Positions 32,701 through 41,946 of a stretch of DNA of 64,000 nt are shown here, one piece after another. The translations under genes and the position numbers were made by a program. Below the pieces are notes generated by a model that had not been told where the DNA came from, did not search any database, and saw nothing but the letters and a program-made list of their open reading frames with translations. The stretch comes from Alphaproteobacteria bacterium (GTDB lineage: Bacteria > Pseudomonadota > Alphaproteobacteria > UBA8366 > Aestuariispiraceae). Numbering within the stretch: the stretch's first letter is position 1; the number at the start of each line of letters is the position of its first letter. The DNA is taken from NCBI GenBank assembly GCA_030065235.1, contig JASJDC010000002.1, positions 582,001 through 646,000 of the forward strand, given 5' to 3'.

Positions 32701-34782
32701 ATGATGATGAGACAGGACGGATGGCTTTTGGAGACCTCGCCCTTCCATGAAGGCGAGATCGCCGCCCAGAAACGGGTTGGGGCGGCCGAGACCATGGACC
32801 AGTTCGGCCGCAAAGTCGTGCGTCCTTACCTCACCGAGGAGCTTCGCGCTTTCTTCACCGACCTCCCGCTGGTCTATGTCGGTCATGTCGATGAGGCGGG
32901 GCGGCCCTGGGCGTCGGTCCTGTCCGGCGCGACCGGCTTTATCGCCTCGCCTGACTCCACAACCCTGGCGATCGACGCCGACCCGGTCGTCGGCGATCCG
33001 CTGGCGGCGGCGCTGGCGCCGGGCGCGGCGATCGGCATGGTTGGGGTCGGGGTCGGCAACCGGCGGCGCAATCGCGTGAACGGCCATGTCAGCGCCATCG
33101 AAGACGGACGCGTGACCGTGACCGTGGATCAGGCCTTTGGCAATTGCCCGCAATATATCCGCCCGCGCACGCATAGCGACGCAAGGCCGAAACGCGTCGG
33201 GAACACAGCGCCCGCGCGTTTGACGACGCTCGACGACGCGGCGCGCGCGCTAATCGGCCGATCCGAGAGCTTCTATGTCGCCAGCTTCAGCAACAGCGGC
33301 GACGACGCCGCGCGGACCAACGGGGCCGATGTCTCGCATCGCGGCGGCAAGCCCGGCTTTGTCAGAATCGAGGGCGACACGCTGACGATCCCCGATTTCG
33401 CCGGCAACTCGCATTTCAACACGCTGGGCAACTTCTTGCTTGAGCCGCGCGCCGGTCTGTTGTTTCTCGATTGGGAGACCGGCGCGGCGCTGATGCTGAC
33501 CGGGTCGGTCGAGATCCAGTGGGACGGGCCGGAAGTCGACGCTTTTCGCGGGGCCGAACGGCTCTGGCGGTTCAAGGTCGAGGAGGGCGTCTGGCTGGAC
33601 CACGCCATCGCCTCGGACTGGACATCGGGCGAGGCGTCGCCCAACAGCCTGATCACCGGCGACTGGGACGCGGCCGCCGCGACCCTGGCTGCTGAGAAGA
33701 AACGCAATGCGTGGCGCCCCTATCGTGTCGTGAAGGTCGAAGATGAGAGCAGCGTGATCCGCTCTTTCTATCTGGAACCCGCCGACGGCGACGGGCTTGT
33801 CCGCGCCAAGCCGGGCCAGCATCTGACAATCCGCGCGCCGGCCGGGCCGGAGGGCGAGAGTGTCGTCCGCTCCTATACCTTGTCCTCCGCGCCCTCCGAC
33901 AGCGTCTACCGCCTGTCGATCAAACGCGAGGATGCAAGCGGCGACGCGCCGAACGGCGTGATGTCCACCTGGCTGCACGCCAATCTGAGCGAAGGCGACC
34001 AGATCGAGGCGCGGGCGCCGGCCGGGTCCTTTTATCTCGACACGACCGAGCGCCGTCCCGCGGTGCTGATTCCCGCCGGCGTCGGCGTCACGCCGATGAT
34101 CGCGATGGCGCGCGAAGCCGCCTATGAAGGGTTGCGCAGCCGTCACCTGCGGCCGCTGACGGTGATCCACGCCGCTCGTTCGGCCGGTGAACGCGCCTTC
34201 GCCGAAACGTTTCAGTCGCTTGGCGAAAACAGCGACGGGCGGATACGCTATGTCTCGGTCTTGAGCGACCCACAACCCGGCGATGCATACGATTTTGAAG
34301 GGCGCATCGATGCCGGTCTAATCAAGAGTTTGCTTGGGCTCGACGATTATGACTTCTTCCTCTGCGGCCCGCCGGCCTTCATGCAAGCGCTTTATACGGC
34401 GCTGCGCAGCCTGGGCGTGCGCGACGCGCGGATCTTCGCGGAAGCCTTTGGACCGGCCGCCTTGGACCGAACCCCCGACGAAGGCGGCGCCGAGCCGGAG
34501 CCGGAACCCGAGGCGGAAGAGGCGGTCGTCGCCTTCACCCAATCGGCCGTCGAACAAAGCTGGACCAAGGGCGGACCGACGCTGCTGGAACTGGCGGAAA
34601 GCGAAGGCCTGTCGCCGGAGTATGGATGCCGAAGCGGCACCTGCGGCGCCTGCGCCGTCCCCCTGAAATCCGGCAAGACCGCCTACCGCACCCCGCCCCG
34701 AACCGAGGTCGCCGACGGTTCGGTCCTCATCTGCTGCGCCACGCCGGCCGCGGATAGCGAAAGGATCGAGCTTGATCTGTAA
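32701..34782 (+). CDS. PNPOx-like / ferredoxin-reductase / [2Fe-2S] ferredoxin fusion oxidoreductase
   Basis: 693 aa three-module protein. Residues about 45-320 are a pyridoxamine-5'-phosphate-oxidase-like split-barrel (VYVGHVDEAGRPWASVLSG, GNSHFNTLGNFL). About 337-580 is an FNR-type FAD/NAD(P) reductase (RSYTLSSAP for FAD, IPAGVGVTPMIAMA and LCGPPAFMQAL for NAD(P)). About 605-693 is a plant-type [2Fe-2S] domain (YGCRSGTCGACAVP plus LICCA). An acidic Glu/Pro linker joins the last two modules. Electrons should run NAD(P)H-FAD-FeS, or to the flavin in the split barrel. Three ATG codons in a row make the start ambiguous by 6 nt. Probably co-transcribed with the GST. Confidence 0.87.
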   Translation: MMMRQDGWLLETSPFHEGEIAAQKRVGAAETMDQFGRKVVRPYLTEELRAFFTDLPLVYVGHVDEAGRPWASVLSGATGFIASPDSTTLAIDADPVVGDPLAAALAPGAAIGMVGVGVGNRRRNRVNGHVSAIEDGRVTVTVDQAFGNCPQYIRPRTHSDARPKRVGNTAPARLTTLDDAARALIGRSESFYVASFSNSGDDAARTNGADVSHRGGKPGFVRIEGDTLTIPDFAGNSHFNTLGNFLLEPRAGLLFLDWETGAALMLTGSVEIQWDGPEVDAFRGAERLWRFKVEEGVWLDHAIASDWTSGEASPNSLITGDWDAAAATLAAEKKRNAWRPYRVVKVEDESSVIRSFYLEPADGDGLVRAKPGQHLTIRAPAGPEGESVVRSYTLSSAPSDSVYRLSIKREDASGDAPNGVMSTWLHANLSEGDQIEARAPAGSFYLDTTERRPAVLIPAGVGVTPMIAMAREAAYEGLRSRHLRPLTVIHAARSAGERAFAETFQSLGENSDGRIRYVSVLSDPQPGDAYDFEGRIDAGLIKSLLGLDDYDFFLCGPPAFMQALYTALRSLGVRDARIFAEAFGPAALDRTPDEGGAEPEPEPEAEEAVVAFTQSAVEQSWTKGGPTLLELAESEGLSPEYGCRSGTCGACAVPLKSGKTAYRTPPRTEVADGSVLICCATPAADSERIELDL

Positions 34783-34795
34783 AGGGAGTAAAGAA

Positions 34796-34834
34796 GCGGC
34801 CCGTCGACCCCTTTCTCTGGGATCGACGGGCCGC
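34796..34834 (+). terminator. Stem-loop after oxidoreductase gene
   Basis: A 12-bp perfect inverted repeat (34796-34807 with 34823-34834, GCGGCCCGTCGA arm) begins 13 nt after the stop codon. No T-run follows, so it may be a weak terminator or an RNA-stabilising structure. Confidence 0.45.
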
Positions 34835-34873
34835 GAATAGACCGCCGCCTCGCCGGCATGCTACTCATCACGC

Positions 34874-35671
34874 ATGCACAGGTCGGCGCGCCATCGAACG
34901 ATTTTTCCGGGTGTTGATGCGGTTTCGATCGCGTCGGACAGGACGTTTCCGCGCCATTCGCATGACGAGTTCGGGTTCGGCTACATCGTCGCGGGCGGGC
35001 AGGATAGCTGGAGCGGGCGCGGTTTGGTGGCGGCGCAGGCGGGTGACACGATCACGGTTAATCCCGGCGAACTGCATGACGGGGTGGGGCGAAAGGGTCA
35101 ACCGCGTCATTGGCGAATGCTCTATCTCTCCCCCGCCGCGCTCGCGGATTTCACGGACGTCCCGCTGGACCGTGCGGCGTTTACGCGACCGGTAAACCCT
35201 TCTCGACAGGCTTTGACGCGGGCCGTTGACGCTATGGCGGCCGTGACGCGCGATCAACCCGACCGGGATCAGGCGGAGCAGTTGCTGATGCTAGCGCTCG
35301 CCGCACAGCTGGAGCCGGATCGCAGCCCTGGCGGCCGACGGAACGCACAGCGTTCACACCAGGTGCGGACCGTCCTCGAGATGATCTATCAGGCCTGGGA
35401 CGCGCCGCTATCGCTCGCCGATTTCGCGAAGGCCACAGGCGCCAGCCGATTCCAGATTCTCCGGCGGTTTTCGGCGGAAATGGGCGCCACGCCGCACGCC
35501 TATCTGATGCAGCACCGGGTGAAACGGGCGAAGGACATGATCACGGCCGGGTCAACCTTGGCGGACACGGCGGTCGCCTGCGGCTTCGCGGATCAAAGCC
35601 ATCTGACACGCACGTTTGCTCGCCAGACCGGCCTGACGCCCGGTTGTTTTGTCAGGCCTGCGACCGCCTGA
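34874..35671 (+). CDS. AraC-family transcriptional regulator
   Basis: 265 aa. N-terminal cupin (about 20-100) with PRHSHDEFGFGYIVAGGQ, then a C-terminal AraC domain with two HTHs: LSLADFAKATGASRFQILRRFSAEMG and LADTAVACGFADQSHLTRTFARQTG. The cupin sensor plus the APHAYLMQHRVKRAKDMI linker is typical of AraC regulators of exporters, and a LysE exporter lies two genes downstream. The SD is weak. A target is not established. Confidence 0.87.
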   Translation: MHRSARHRTIFPGVDAVSIASDRTFPRHSHDEFGFGYIVAGGQDSWSGRGLVAAQAGDTITVNPGELHDGVGRKGQPRHWRMLYLSPAALADFTDVPLDRAAFTRPVNPSRQALTRAVDAMAAVTRDQPDRDQAEQLLMLALAAQLEPDRSPGGRRNAQRSHQVRTVLEMIYQAWDAPLSLADFAKATGASRFQILRRFSAEMGATPHAYLMQHRVKRAKDMITAGSTLADTAVACGFADQSHLTRTFARQTGLTPGCFVRPATA

Positions 35672-35734
35672 GCTGCAATATCCTTCAATCCAAACCCGCG
35701 CCCGCCTCCTATCCTGCTCAAAACAGGGGGCCGC

Positions 35735-36457
35735 ATGCGTTTTCTCTATTCTCAGCATATGCTGGACACGTTTCCCGACCGGGTGACGGGCATAGCAGCG
35801 TTGGACGGCGTCCGGCCGGATGTCGCGGTCACAGACGCGGTCGCCGAATTGACCGCACGGGCGCGCAGGCGGCTGGAAGCGGAGACGGAAGGCGCATGGC
35901 CGGAAATACAGGCCTGGCGGCGCGCCTACGCTGCAATGGGCCTCAAGCCGACGCAGGTTCGCTGCGCGTCAGAGGCGTTGCTCCGACGGTTGCGGAAGGA
36001 TGGCGCGCTACCCAACCTGCATCCCCTGATCGACCTGTGCAACGGGGCCTCTGTCGCTTACGCCACACCCGTCGCGGTATTCGATCTGGATCACGTGGCC
36101 GGCGACCTCGAGGTCAGGCGAGCCACGGGCGACGAACGTTACATCACCTTCTCCGGCGAGATGGAAACGCCGGAACCAGGTGAAGTCATCTTCGCGGATG
36201 AGGAAGGTTACGCCCACGCACGGCGATGGGCGAACCGCCAGAGCGGCAAATCGGCTGTATCCGGCGGCACGACACGCGCCCTAATCGTCGCCGAAGCGTT
36301 GCATGAAGGCGGCGCTGACGATATGGCGGCGCTCATGCATGAACTCTCGGGCATGATCGCCAAGACGTTCGGGATCGCAGGCGAGACCGCGCTGTTGCTT
36401 TCCCCGGACGCAGTCTATGCGTCGGGCGGCATGGGAAGCAGCGATCATGTGGGCTGA
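35735..36457 (+). CDS. Stand-alone B3/4-domain protein
   Basis: 240 aa protein of the family related to the B3/B4 editing domain of PheRS beta. Features: AWRRAYAAMGLKPTQVRCASEALLRR, LPNLHPLIDLCNGASVAY, PVAVFDLDH and GEVIFADEEGYAHARRW. Stand-alone members may act as trans-editing or amino-acid/tRNA quality-control factors, but that is unproven. It overlaps the LysE-type exporter by 11 nt, so the two are coupled; an amino-acid-linked role for the pair is reasonable. Confidence 0.82.
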   Translation: MRFLYSQHMLDTFPDRVTGIAALDGVRPDVAVTDAVAELTARARRRLEAETEGAWPEIQAWRRAYAAMGLKPTQVRCASEALLRRLRKDGALPNLHPLIDLCNGASVAYATPVAVFDLDHVAGDLEVRRATGDERYITFSGEMETPEPGEVIFADEEGYAHARRWANRQSGKSAVSGGTTRALIVAEALHEGGADDMAALMHELSGMIAKTFGIAGETALLLSPDAVYASGGMGSSDHVG

Positions 36458-37058
36458 GTTCTTGATCACCTCGCTGATCGTTGTCATCGCCCCGGGAACG
36501 GGCGTGATCTACACGATCGGCGTCGGACTGGGGCGCGGGGGCGCCGCCAGTATCGCCGCGGCGGCGGGTTGCACCTGCGGGATCATCCCGCACATGGCCG
36601 CCGCGATCGCCGGACTCGCGGCCGTCCTCCAAACCAGCGCCGTCCTGTTCCAGAGTTTCAAATGGGCGGGCGTGCTCTATCTGCTTTATCTTGCCTGGTC
36701 GATCCTGAAAGAGGGCGGGCCAATCCAATTCAAGCCCGAGAGCGACACGGGCTCGTTTCGCAGAATCGCCGTGACGGGTTTCCTGATCAACATCCTGAAC
36801 CCAAAACTGTCGATCTTCTTCCTGGCGTTCCTGCCGCAGTTCATTCCCGCCGAGACGGCGTCGCCCCTAACGCGGATGCTGATCCTGAGCGGGATCTTCA
36901 TGGCGATGACCTTCGCCGTCTTCGTCTGCTATGGCGCATTCGCTTCCAAAGTTCGCGGATATGTTCTGCGGACGCCTGCCGCTGTAACTTGGCTAAAGCG
37001 CAGTTTCTGCGCCGCCTTCGTCGCCCTCAGCGCCCGGCTGGCGTTTCAGGCGGCGTGA
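36447..37058 (+). CDS. LysE/RhtB-family amino-acid exporter
   Basis: 203 aa inner-membrane protein, about six hydrophobic segments. The N terminus FLITSLIVVIAPGTGVIYTI and the motif GRGGAASIAAAAGCTCG are diagnostic of the LysE/RhtB family, and FLINILNPKLSIFFLAFLPQF is also typical. The ATG at 36447 (GGGAAG upstream) is preferred over 36417. It overlaps the B3/4 gene and follows an AraC regulator on the same strand. The substrate is not known; family members export homoserine, threonine, cysteine or basic amino acids. Confidence 0.88.
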   Translation: MWAEFLITSLIVVIAPGTGVIYTIGVGLGRGGAASIAAAAGCTCGIIPHMAAAIAGLAAVLQTSAVLFQSFKWAGVLYLLYLAWSILKEGGPIQFKPESDTGSFRRIAVTGFLINILNPKLSIFFLAFLPQFIPAETASPLTRMLILSGIFMAMTFAVFVCYGAFASKVRGYVLRTPAAVTWLKRSFCAAFVALSARLAFQAA

Positions 37059-37108
37059 CCGAGCCCAGACTTGGTCGCACCGAAGACGCTTGGCGTTAGG
37101 CAAGCTGT

Positions 37109-37729
37109 CTAAAGCCGCGCCGCCGGCGCCTCTGTGGCGGCCGGGCCGGTGACATGCACGGTCTGGAATCCCAAGGCGCGGGCGGCGGCGATGTTGGCGT
37201 CCAGATCGTCGAACAGGAGGATTTCGGCCGGCGTCAGGCCTACCGCCTGGGCGACATGCTCGAACGCCGCAGGCTCCGGCTTTCGGCCGCCGATCCGATG
37301 GGACAGGAAGAGCGTGTCGAACGCGGCGAACAGTTCAGCATAGGCCTCCAGAAAATGCGCGGCGTGCGCATTATTTGTGTTGGATAGCGCATAGAGCGGA
37401 TATTTCCCCCGCGCCTGCGCCAAAACGGCCTCAACGCCCGGAACCGGTCCGGCGAAGATGCTGTTCCAACCCGCGCGGATGGCGGTGTCAGACAGGTCGG
37501 CGTCCAACAGCCCGCGCAGATGCGCGAAAAAGGCCGCATCGTCGATCTCGCCGCGCTCATAGCGATGATGGACCGGGTCCTCGGCGAGGGCGGCCGCAAA
37601 GTCGCGAACGCCGCCGGGCTCCGGGAAAGGCCAATGCGCCGCGGCGCGCCCGACATCGATCGACAGGATCACATTCCCGATATCGAACAGCAGCGCCTTG
37701 ACGGTCCCCGGGGACCCTTGCCCCGCCAT
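37109..37729 (-). CDS. HAD-superfamily phosphatase (YihX-like)
   Basis: 206 aa. Motif I LLFDIGNVILSID, motif II YALSNTNNAHA, conserved Lys in GGRKPEPAAFEHV and motif III ILLFDDLDANIAAARALGF. The DIGNV form of motif I and length fit the YihX-type hexose-phosphatase/haloacid-dehalogenase subgroup; the substrate is unknown. It starts 4 nt after nudC, so the two are likely co-transcribed. Confidence 0.87.
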   Translation of the reverse strand: MAGQGSPGTVKALLFDIGNVILSIDVGRAAAHWPFPEPGGVRDFAAALAEDPVHHRYERGEIDDAAFFAHLRGLLDADLSDTAIRAGWNSIFAGPVPGVEAVLAQARGKYPLYALSNTNNAHAAHFLEAYAELFAAFDTLFLSHRIGGRKPEPAAFEHVAQAVGLTPAEILLFDDLDANIAAARALGFQTVHVTGPAATEAPAARL

Positions 37730-37733
37730 GCGC

Positions 37734-38768
37734 CTAAAGGACCTTGGGCTTCGGAAAAGGCAGGTTCGGGCTCTGCGGCTTCAGATCCGCCGCTGCATCG
37801 CCTAGCCAGTCTTCGAGCAGGCGCCGGGCGATCGAGTCCTTGCGCGGCAAGCGGAAGGTGAGGTCCTCCGGCGAAGCCAACACTTCGTCTCGGCTGTACC
37901 AGCGCGCCGATTCGATTTCCGTCTCGTCCAGCGTGATTGGGCCGACCTCCGCCTCGGCGGTGAAACCGATCATCAGAGAAGCCGGGAAAGGCCAGGGCTG
38001 GGAGGAATGGTAGCGCACATTCTTCACACGGGCGCCGACCTCCTCAAAGACCTCGCGCGCCACGGCGTCCTCCATGCTTTCGCCCGGTTCGACGAAACCC
38101 GCCAGGACCGAATGCATGCCGGGCGGCCAGTTCAACTGCCGCCCCAGGATCACGCGGTCGGCGCCGTCATGCACCAGCATGATCACAGCCGGGTCGGTGC
38201 GCGGGAAATGCTGGGCGCCGCAATCCGGGTTGGTGCAGCGCCGGACATGCCCGGCGCGATCGCTGACGGTCGGAGAACCGCAAACGCCGCAAAACAGGTG
38301 CCGCCGATGCCAATGCATCAACCCGCGCGCATAAGCGAGGATCGAACCTGTTCCATGCGGGATAATCTGTCCAAAAGCGCGCAGGTCCCTGAACTCGCCG
38401 GCTTCCTCCAGCGGCGGGGCCGAGAGATGCGAGAAATCGGCGGCGAAATGCGCGGTTTCCTCAACCATGCCCAGGAAGACCAAATGCTCGGCCTGGGGCA
38501 GTATCGGATGATCCCCGCGCAGCATCACAGGATCCGGCGGCGCGTCGGCTGAGTTCGAACGGCTGACCAGATTTTGCGCCTGCCAGACCGGCACGATCCG
38601 GGCGGCCCCGTCGGCGATGGTCTCCAACAGCGTCTCGATATCGGCGCGCAAGTGGGTCATGCGGTCCAAAGGGCCGCTCTCGTAATAATTCGCCCGGCGC
38701 GGCAGATGCGGCGGAGCAGGGGGGTGCTGGGACGGGGGATGTTGAGACGGGTCAGGCGGCATAAACAA
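37734..38768 (-). CDS. nudC: NAD(+) diphosphatase / NAD-decapping Nudix hydrolase
   Basis: 344 aa. An N-terminal NudC domain precedes a zinc ribbon (CGVCGS and CTNPDCG, about residues 178-200), then a Nudix domain with box GFVEPGESMEDAVAREVFEEVGA and the diagnostic SQPWPFPASLM. NudC cleaves NAD(H) to NMN and AMP and removes NAD caps from RNA 5' ends. The N terminus is Pro/His-rich and may start a little later. The SRP RNA gene lies in its upstream region on the other strand. Confidence 0.93.
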   Translation of the reverse strand: MFMPPDPSQHPPSQHPPAPPHLPRRANYYESGPLDRMTHLRADIETLLETIADGAARIVPVWQAQNLVSRSNSADAPPDPVMLRGDHPILPQAEHLVFLGMVEETAHFAADFSHLSAPPLEEAGEFRDLRAFGQIIPHGTGSILAYARGLMHWHRRHLFCGVCGSPTVSDRAGHVRRCTNPDCGAQHFPRTDPAVIMLVHDGADRVILGRQLNWPPGMHSVLAGFVEPGESMEDAVAREVFEEVGARVKNVRYHSSQPWPFPASLMIGFTAEAEVGPITLDETEIESARWYSRDEVLASPEDLTFRLPRKDSIARRLLEDWLGDAAADLKPQSPNLPFPKPKVL

Positions 38769-38879
38769 ATCCTCAGCCGAACGAATTAGCGGCGTTCCTA
38801 CGCCTCAACCTAGCGCTGTCGCCGGTCCGGTCCAGGCGCCGGGGCTTGTGATCGCGGCGGCGATGACCGATATAGGGGG

Positions 38880-38981
38880 CGGAAGGTCGGCGGATGGACG
38901 AGCGCCTCGCTAACCCGGTCAGGTCCGGAAGGAAGCAGCCGTAACGAGTTTTCCGCTCGGGTCGTCTCTCCGGCCTTCCAC
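38880..38981 (+). ncRNA. ffs: Signal recognition particle 4.5S-type RNA
   Basis: Bacterial small SRP RNA. The universally conserved apical region GGTCAGGTCCGGAAGGAAGC is at 38918-38937, flanked by helix arms; the outer stem pairs GGAAGGTCGG (38881-38890) with CCGGCCTTCC (38970-38979). It binds Ffh to deliver nascent membrane proteins. It lies just upstream of dnaX, a common alphaproteobacterial position. The exact ends are estimated from the stem. Confidence 0.95.
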
Positions 38982-39022
38982 CTCACAAAGCCGCCCCTTC
39001 TCTCAGCCGTGAAGAGCGCCGC

Positions 39023-40942
39023 ATGTCCGACGAGATTTCCGCCGACGCCGGCGTCGCCCCATCGGGGTCAGACCCCGAAACGCTCGGACCGGACCTTCTC
39101 GGACAGACCCCGCCTAACGCGTCAGTCGAACCGGCGTCAGAGTCTTCATCAGAGTCGTCGTCTGGGCCCTATCGGGTTCTCGCTCGAAAATACCGGCCAA
39201 ACGATTTCCAGACGCTGATCGGTCAGGAGGCCCTGGTCCGCATCCTGACCAACGCGATCGAAAGCGGCCGAATCGCCCAGGCCTTCATGCTGACCGGCGT
39301 GCGCGGGGTCGGCAAGACCACCACCGCCCGGATCATCGCCAAGGCCTTGAACTGCACAGGACCGGACGGGACCGGCGGACCGACGCCGACCCCCTGCGGG
39401 CTCTGCGACAATTGCCGGGCGATCGCCGAAGACCGGCATCTCGACGTGCTGGAATTGGACGCCGCCAGCAATACCGGCGTCGACAATATCCGCGAGGTGA
39501 TCGACGGCGCCCGCTATCGCCCGGTGGCCGCGCGCTACAAGGTCTATATTTTCGACGAAGTTCATATGCTGTCCAAGAACGCCTTCAACGCCCTATTGAA
39601 GACGCTTGAGGAGCCGCCGGAACATGTGAAGTTCATTTTCGCGACGACGGAAATCCGGAAAGTGCCGGTGACGATCCTGTCGCGCTGTCAGCGCTTCGAT
39701 CTGCGGCGGGTGCCGATCGAGATGCTGTTCACGCATTTCCAGAGCATCGCCACGGCTGAAGGCCGAAAGGTCGAGGACGCGGCGCTGACCCTGGTGGCGC
39801 GCGCGGCCGACGGCTCGGTGCGCGACGGCCTGTCGATCCTGGATCAGGCGATCGCTCTGTCGGACGGCGCGGTGACAGCGGAGCAGGTTCGGACGATGTT
39901 GGGTCTCGCCGATCGCGCGCTGGTCTTCGATCTGTATGAGGCCGTGATGGCCGGGCAAGCCGGCGCGGCGCTGGATGGGATTAACGGCCTCTATAATTCC
40001 GGGGCCGATCCGACCGTCATATTGCAGGACATGCTGGACCTGACCCATTGGCTGACCCGCGCCAAGCTGACGCCGGAGATCGCCGAGCGCGCCTCGACGC
40101 CGGAGCTCGAGCGCACGCGCGGCATGGCGCTGGCGAGCCGCTTGTCGATGCCGATCCTGACCCGGACCTGGCAGATGCTGCTGAAAGGGATCGACGAGAC
40201 ACGCATGGCGCCGAGCCCGATCCAGGCCGCCGAGATGGCGCTGATCCGCCTGATGCACGCCGCCGATCTGCCGGCGCCGGGCGACTTGGTGAAGCGACTC
40301 GAGTCCGCGCCGCCGTCGTCGACTCAGCCGTCAGCGCAAGCGTCCGCTCAACCATCCACCGCGACACCGTCAGCGGCTCCGACCGCCGCAGCGCAGCCAA
40401 TGGGTGGCGCAGAGCCGGCGGCCCAAAGCGCGGCGCGTCTGGCGCCCGCGCAGGAACCGTCGCCCGCGCCGGAACGCGCCGCCTTGCCCGCCGCCGAAAC
40501 CGCTGTGAACGACCCGCCCGATTTCAACGCCTTGCTGGCGCTGGTCGAGGAAAAGCGGGAAGGGCGTCTCTATCTCGAGCTCAGCCGCAACATCCATCTG
40601 GTGCGCTACGAGCCGGGCCGGATCGAATTTCGCCCGACCCAGGCGGCGGCGCGGGACTTGAGCGCGCAACTCGGCCAGAAACTGGCGCAATGGACCGGCA
40701 AACGCTGGCTGATCTCGATCAGCCGCGACCAAGGCGCACCGACCATCGCCGATCAAAAGGCGGAGCAGGAAAGGGCGCGGTTCGACGCAGCCGCCCGCGA
40801 TCCGCTGGTGCAAGCGGTGATGCGCGAATTCCCGAAAGCCGCCATTAAGCGCGTGAAACCGATCGCATCGACTCCGCCGCCCGAGGCGAGCGACGCAGAC
40901 GGCGACGCGCGCGGCGATGACGACAGCGACCCAACCCGCTAA
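39023..40942 (+). CDS. dnaX: DNA polymerase III subunits gamma/tau
   Basis: Clamp-loader ATPase, 639 aa. AAA+ Walker A in TGVRGVGKTTTARIIAK, zinc-binding CGLCDNCRAI, Walker B VYIFDEVHMLS and the sensor region ATTEIRKVP; domain III follows to about residue 430. A long Ala/Pro/Ser-rich linker and a C-terminal tau domain (RLYLELSRNIHLVRYEPGRIEF) contact DnaE/DnaB. It heads dnaX-ybaB-recR. A Ser-rich segment before the conserved YRVLARKYRPNDF is a species-specific N-terminal extension. Confidence 0.95.
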   Translation: MSDEISADAGVAPSGSDPETLGPDLLGQTPPNASVEPASESSSESSSGPYRVLARKYRPNDFQTLIGQEALVRILTNAIESGRIAQAFMLTGVRGVGKTTTARIIAKALNCTGPDGTGGPTPTPCGLCDNCRAIAEDRHLDVLELDAASNTGVDNIREVIDGARYRPVAARYKVYIFDEVHMLSKNAFNALLKTLEEPPEHVKFIFATTEIRKVPVTILSRCQRFDLRRVPIEMLFTHFQSIATAEGRKVEDAALTLVARAADGSVRDGLSILDQAIALSDGAVTAEQVRTMLGLADRALVFDLYEAVMAGQAGAALDGINGLYNSGADPTVILQDMLDLTHWLTRAKLTPEIAERASTPELERTRGMALASRLSMPILTRTWQMLLKGIDETRMAPSPIQAAEMALIRLMHAADLPAPGDLVKRLESAPPSSTQPSAQASAQPSTATPSAAPTAAAQPMGGAEPAAQSAARLAPAQEPSPAPERAALPAAETAVNDPPDFNALLALVEEKREGRLYLELSRNIHLVRYEPGRIEFRPTQAAARDLSAQLGQKLAQWTGKRWLISISRDQGAPTIADQKAEQERARFDAAARDPLVQAVMREFPKAAIKRVKPIASTPPPEASDADGDARGDDDSDPTR

Positions 40943-40973
40943 AGCGCGGCGCAATTAAAAGGAAGACCCGATC

Positions 40974-41300
40974 ATGCTGAAGAATCTCGGCTCGATGATG
41001 AAGCAGGCGCAGGAAATGCAGGCCAAGATGCAGGAAATGCAGGAACGGCTGCAGGAATCCGAGATGACAGGCTCCTCCGGCGCTGGCATGGTGACGGCGA
41101 CCATGTCCGGCAAGGGCGAGTTGCGCCGCCTGTCGATCGACCCGACCCTGACCCAGGGCGAGGACAAGGAGATCCTTGAAGACCTAATCGTCGCCGCCGT
41201 GAATGACGCCAAATCCAAGGTCGACGCGTATGTTCAGGAAGAGACCCAGAAAGCGATGGGCGGCCTGCAACTGCCGCCGGGTATGAAATTGCCTTTCTGA
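40974..41300 (+). CDS. ybaB: YbaB/EbfC nucleoid-associated protein
   Basis: 108 aa DNA-binding dimer of the YbaB/EbfC family: N-terminal helix [20 protein letters not shown], a central sheet with [18 protein letters not shown] and a C-terminal helix with [22 protein letters not shown]. It binds DNA non-specifically and is conserved between dnaX and recR. AAGGAAG precedes the ATG at good spacing. Confidence 0.93.
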   Translation: MLKNLGSMMKQAQEMQAKMQEMQERLQESEMTGSSGAGMVTATMSGKGELRRLSIDPTLTQGEDKEILEDLIVAAVNDAKSKVDAYVQEETQKAMGGLQLPPGMKLPF

Positions 41301-41319
41301 CCCGCCGCGCCGCCCTCCG

Positions 41320-41913
41320 ATGAACGAAATCGATCAGGTCATCCAACTGCTCAGCCGTCTGCCGGGATTGGGTCCGCGTTCGGCGCGGCGGGCGGCGCTG
41401 CATCTGATCAACCGGCGAGAGGGTCTGATGCGGCCTTTGGCGGCGGCGCTGACCCAGGCGGCGGACGCCATCGCAATCTGCGAGATCTGCGGCAATCTGG
41501 ATACGGTGGACCCCTGTTCGATTTGCACCGATCCAAGGCGGGATGGCGCGACTGTGTGCGTGGTCGAGCAGGTCGCCGATCTCTGGGCCTTGGAGCGCGC
41601 CGGGTCGTTCAAGGGCCGGTACCATGTGCTTGGCGGCGTCCTCTCAGCCATCGACGGGGTCGGGCCGGAGGATCTGAACATAGCCAGTCTGATCCAGCGC
41701 TGCGAGGGTGGCGGCGTGTCGGAGGTGATCCTGGCCACCAACCTGACCGTCGACGGCCAGACCACCGCGCATTACATCACCGACCGGCTTTCCGCCGCGT
41801 CGGTCACGATCACACGGCTGGCCCATGGCGTACCAGTGGGCGGCGAACTGGACTATCTCGACGACGGCACCCTGAGCGCCGCCTTGCAGGCGCGCCAGGC
41901 CTTGCCGAGTTGA
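41320..41913 (+). CDS. recR: Recombination protein RecR
   Basis: 197 aa, RecFOR-pathway DNA clamp. N-terminal HhH ([19 protein letters not shown]), a zinc finger [16 protein letters not shown] and a Toprim domain ([32 protein letters not shown]) in the standard order. It starts 19 nt after ybaB; the set dnaX-ybaB-recR is a conserved replication/repair operon. Confidence 0.95.
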   Translation: MNEIDQVIQLLSRLPGLGPRSARRAALHLINRREGLMRPLAAALTQAADAIAICEICGNLDTVDPCSICTDPRRDGATVCVVEQVADLWALERAGSFKGRYHVLGGVLSAIDGVGPEDLNIASLIQRCEGGGVSEVILATNLTVDGQTTAHYITDRLSAASVTITRLAHGVPVGGELDYLDDGTLSAALQARQALPS

Positions 41914-41946
41914 GGACCGGGTTGAGCGCTAGACAGGCGAGGAGCA

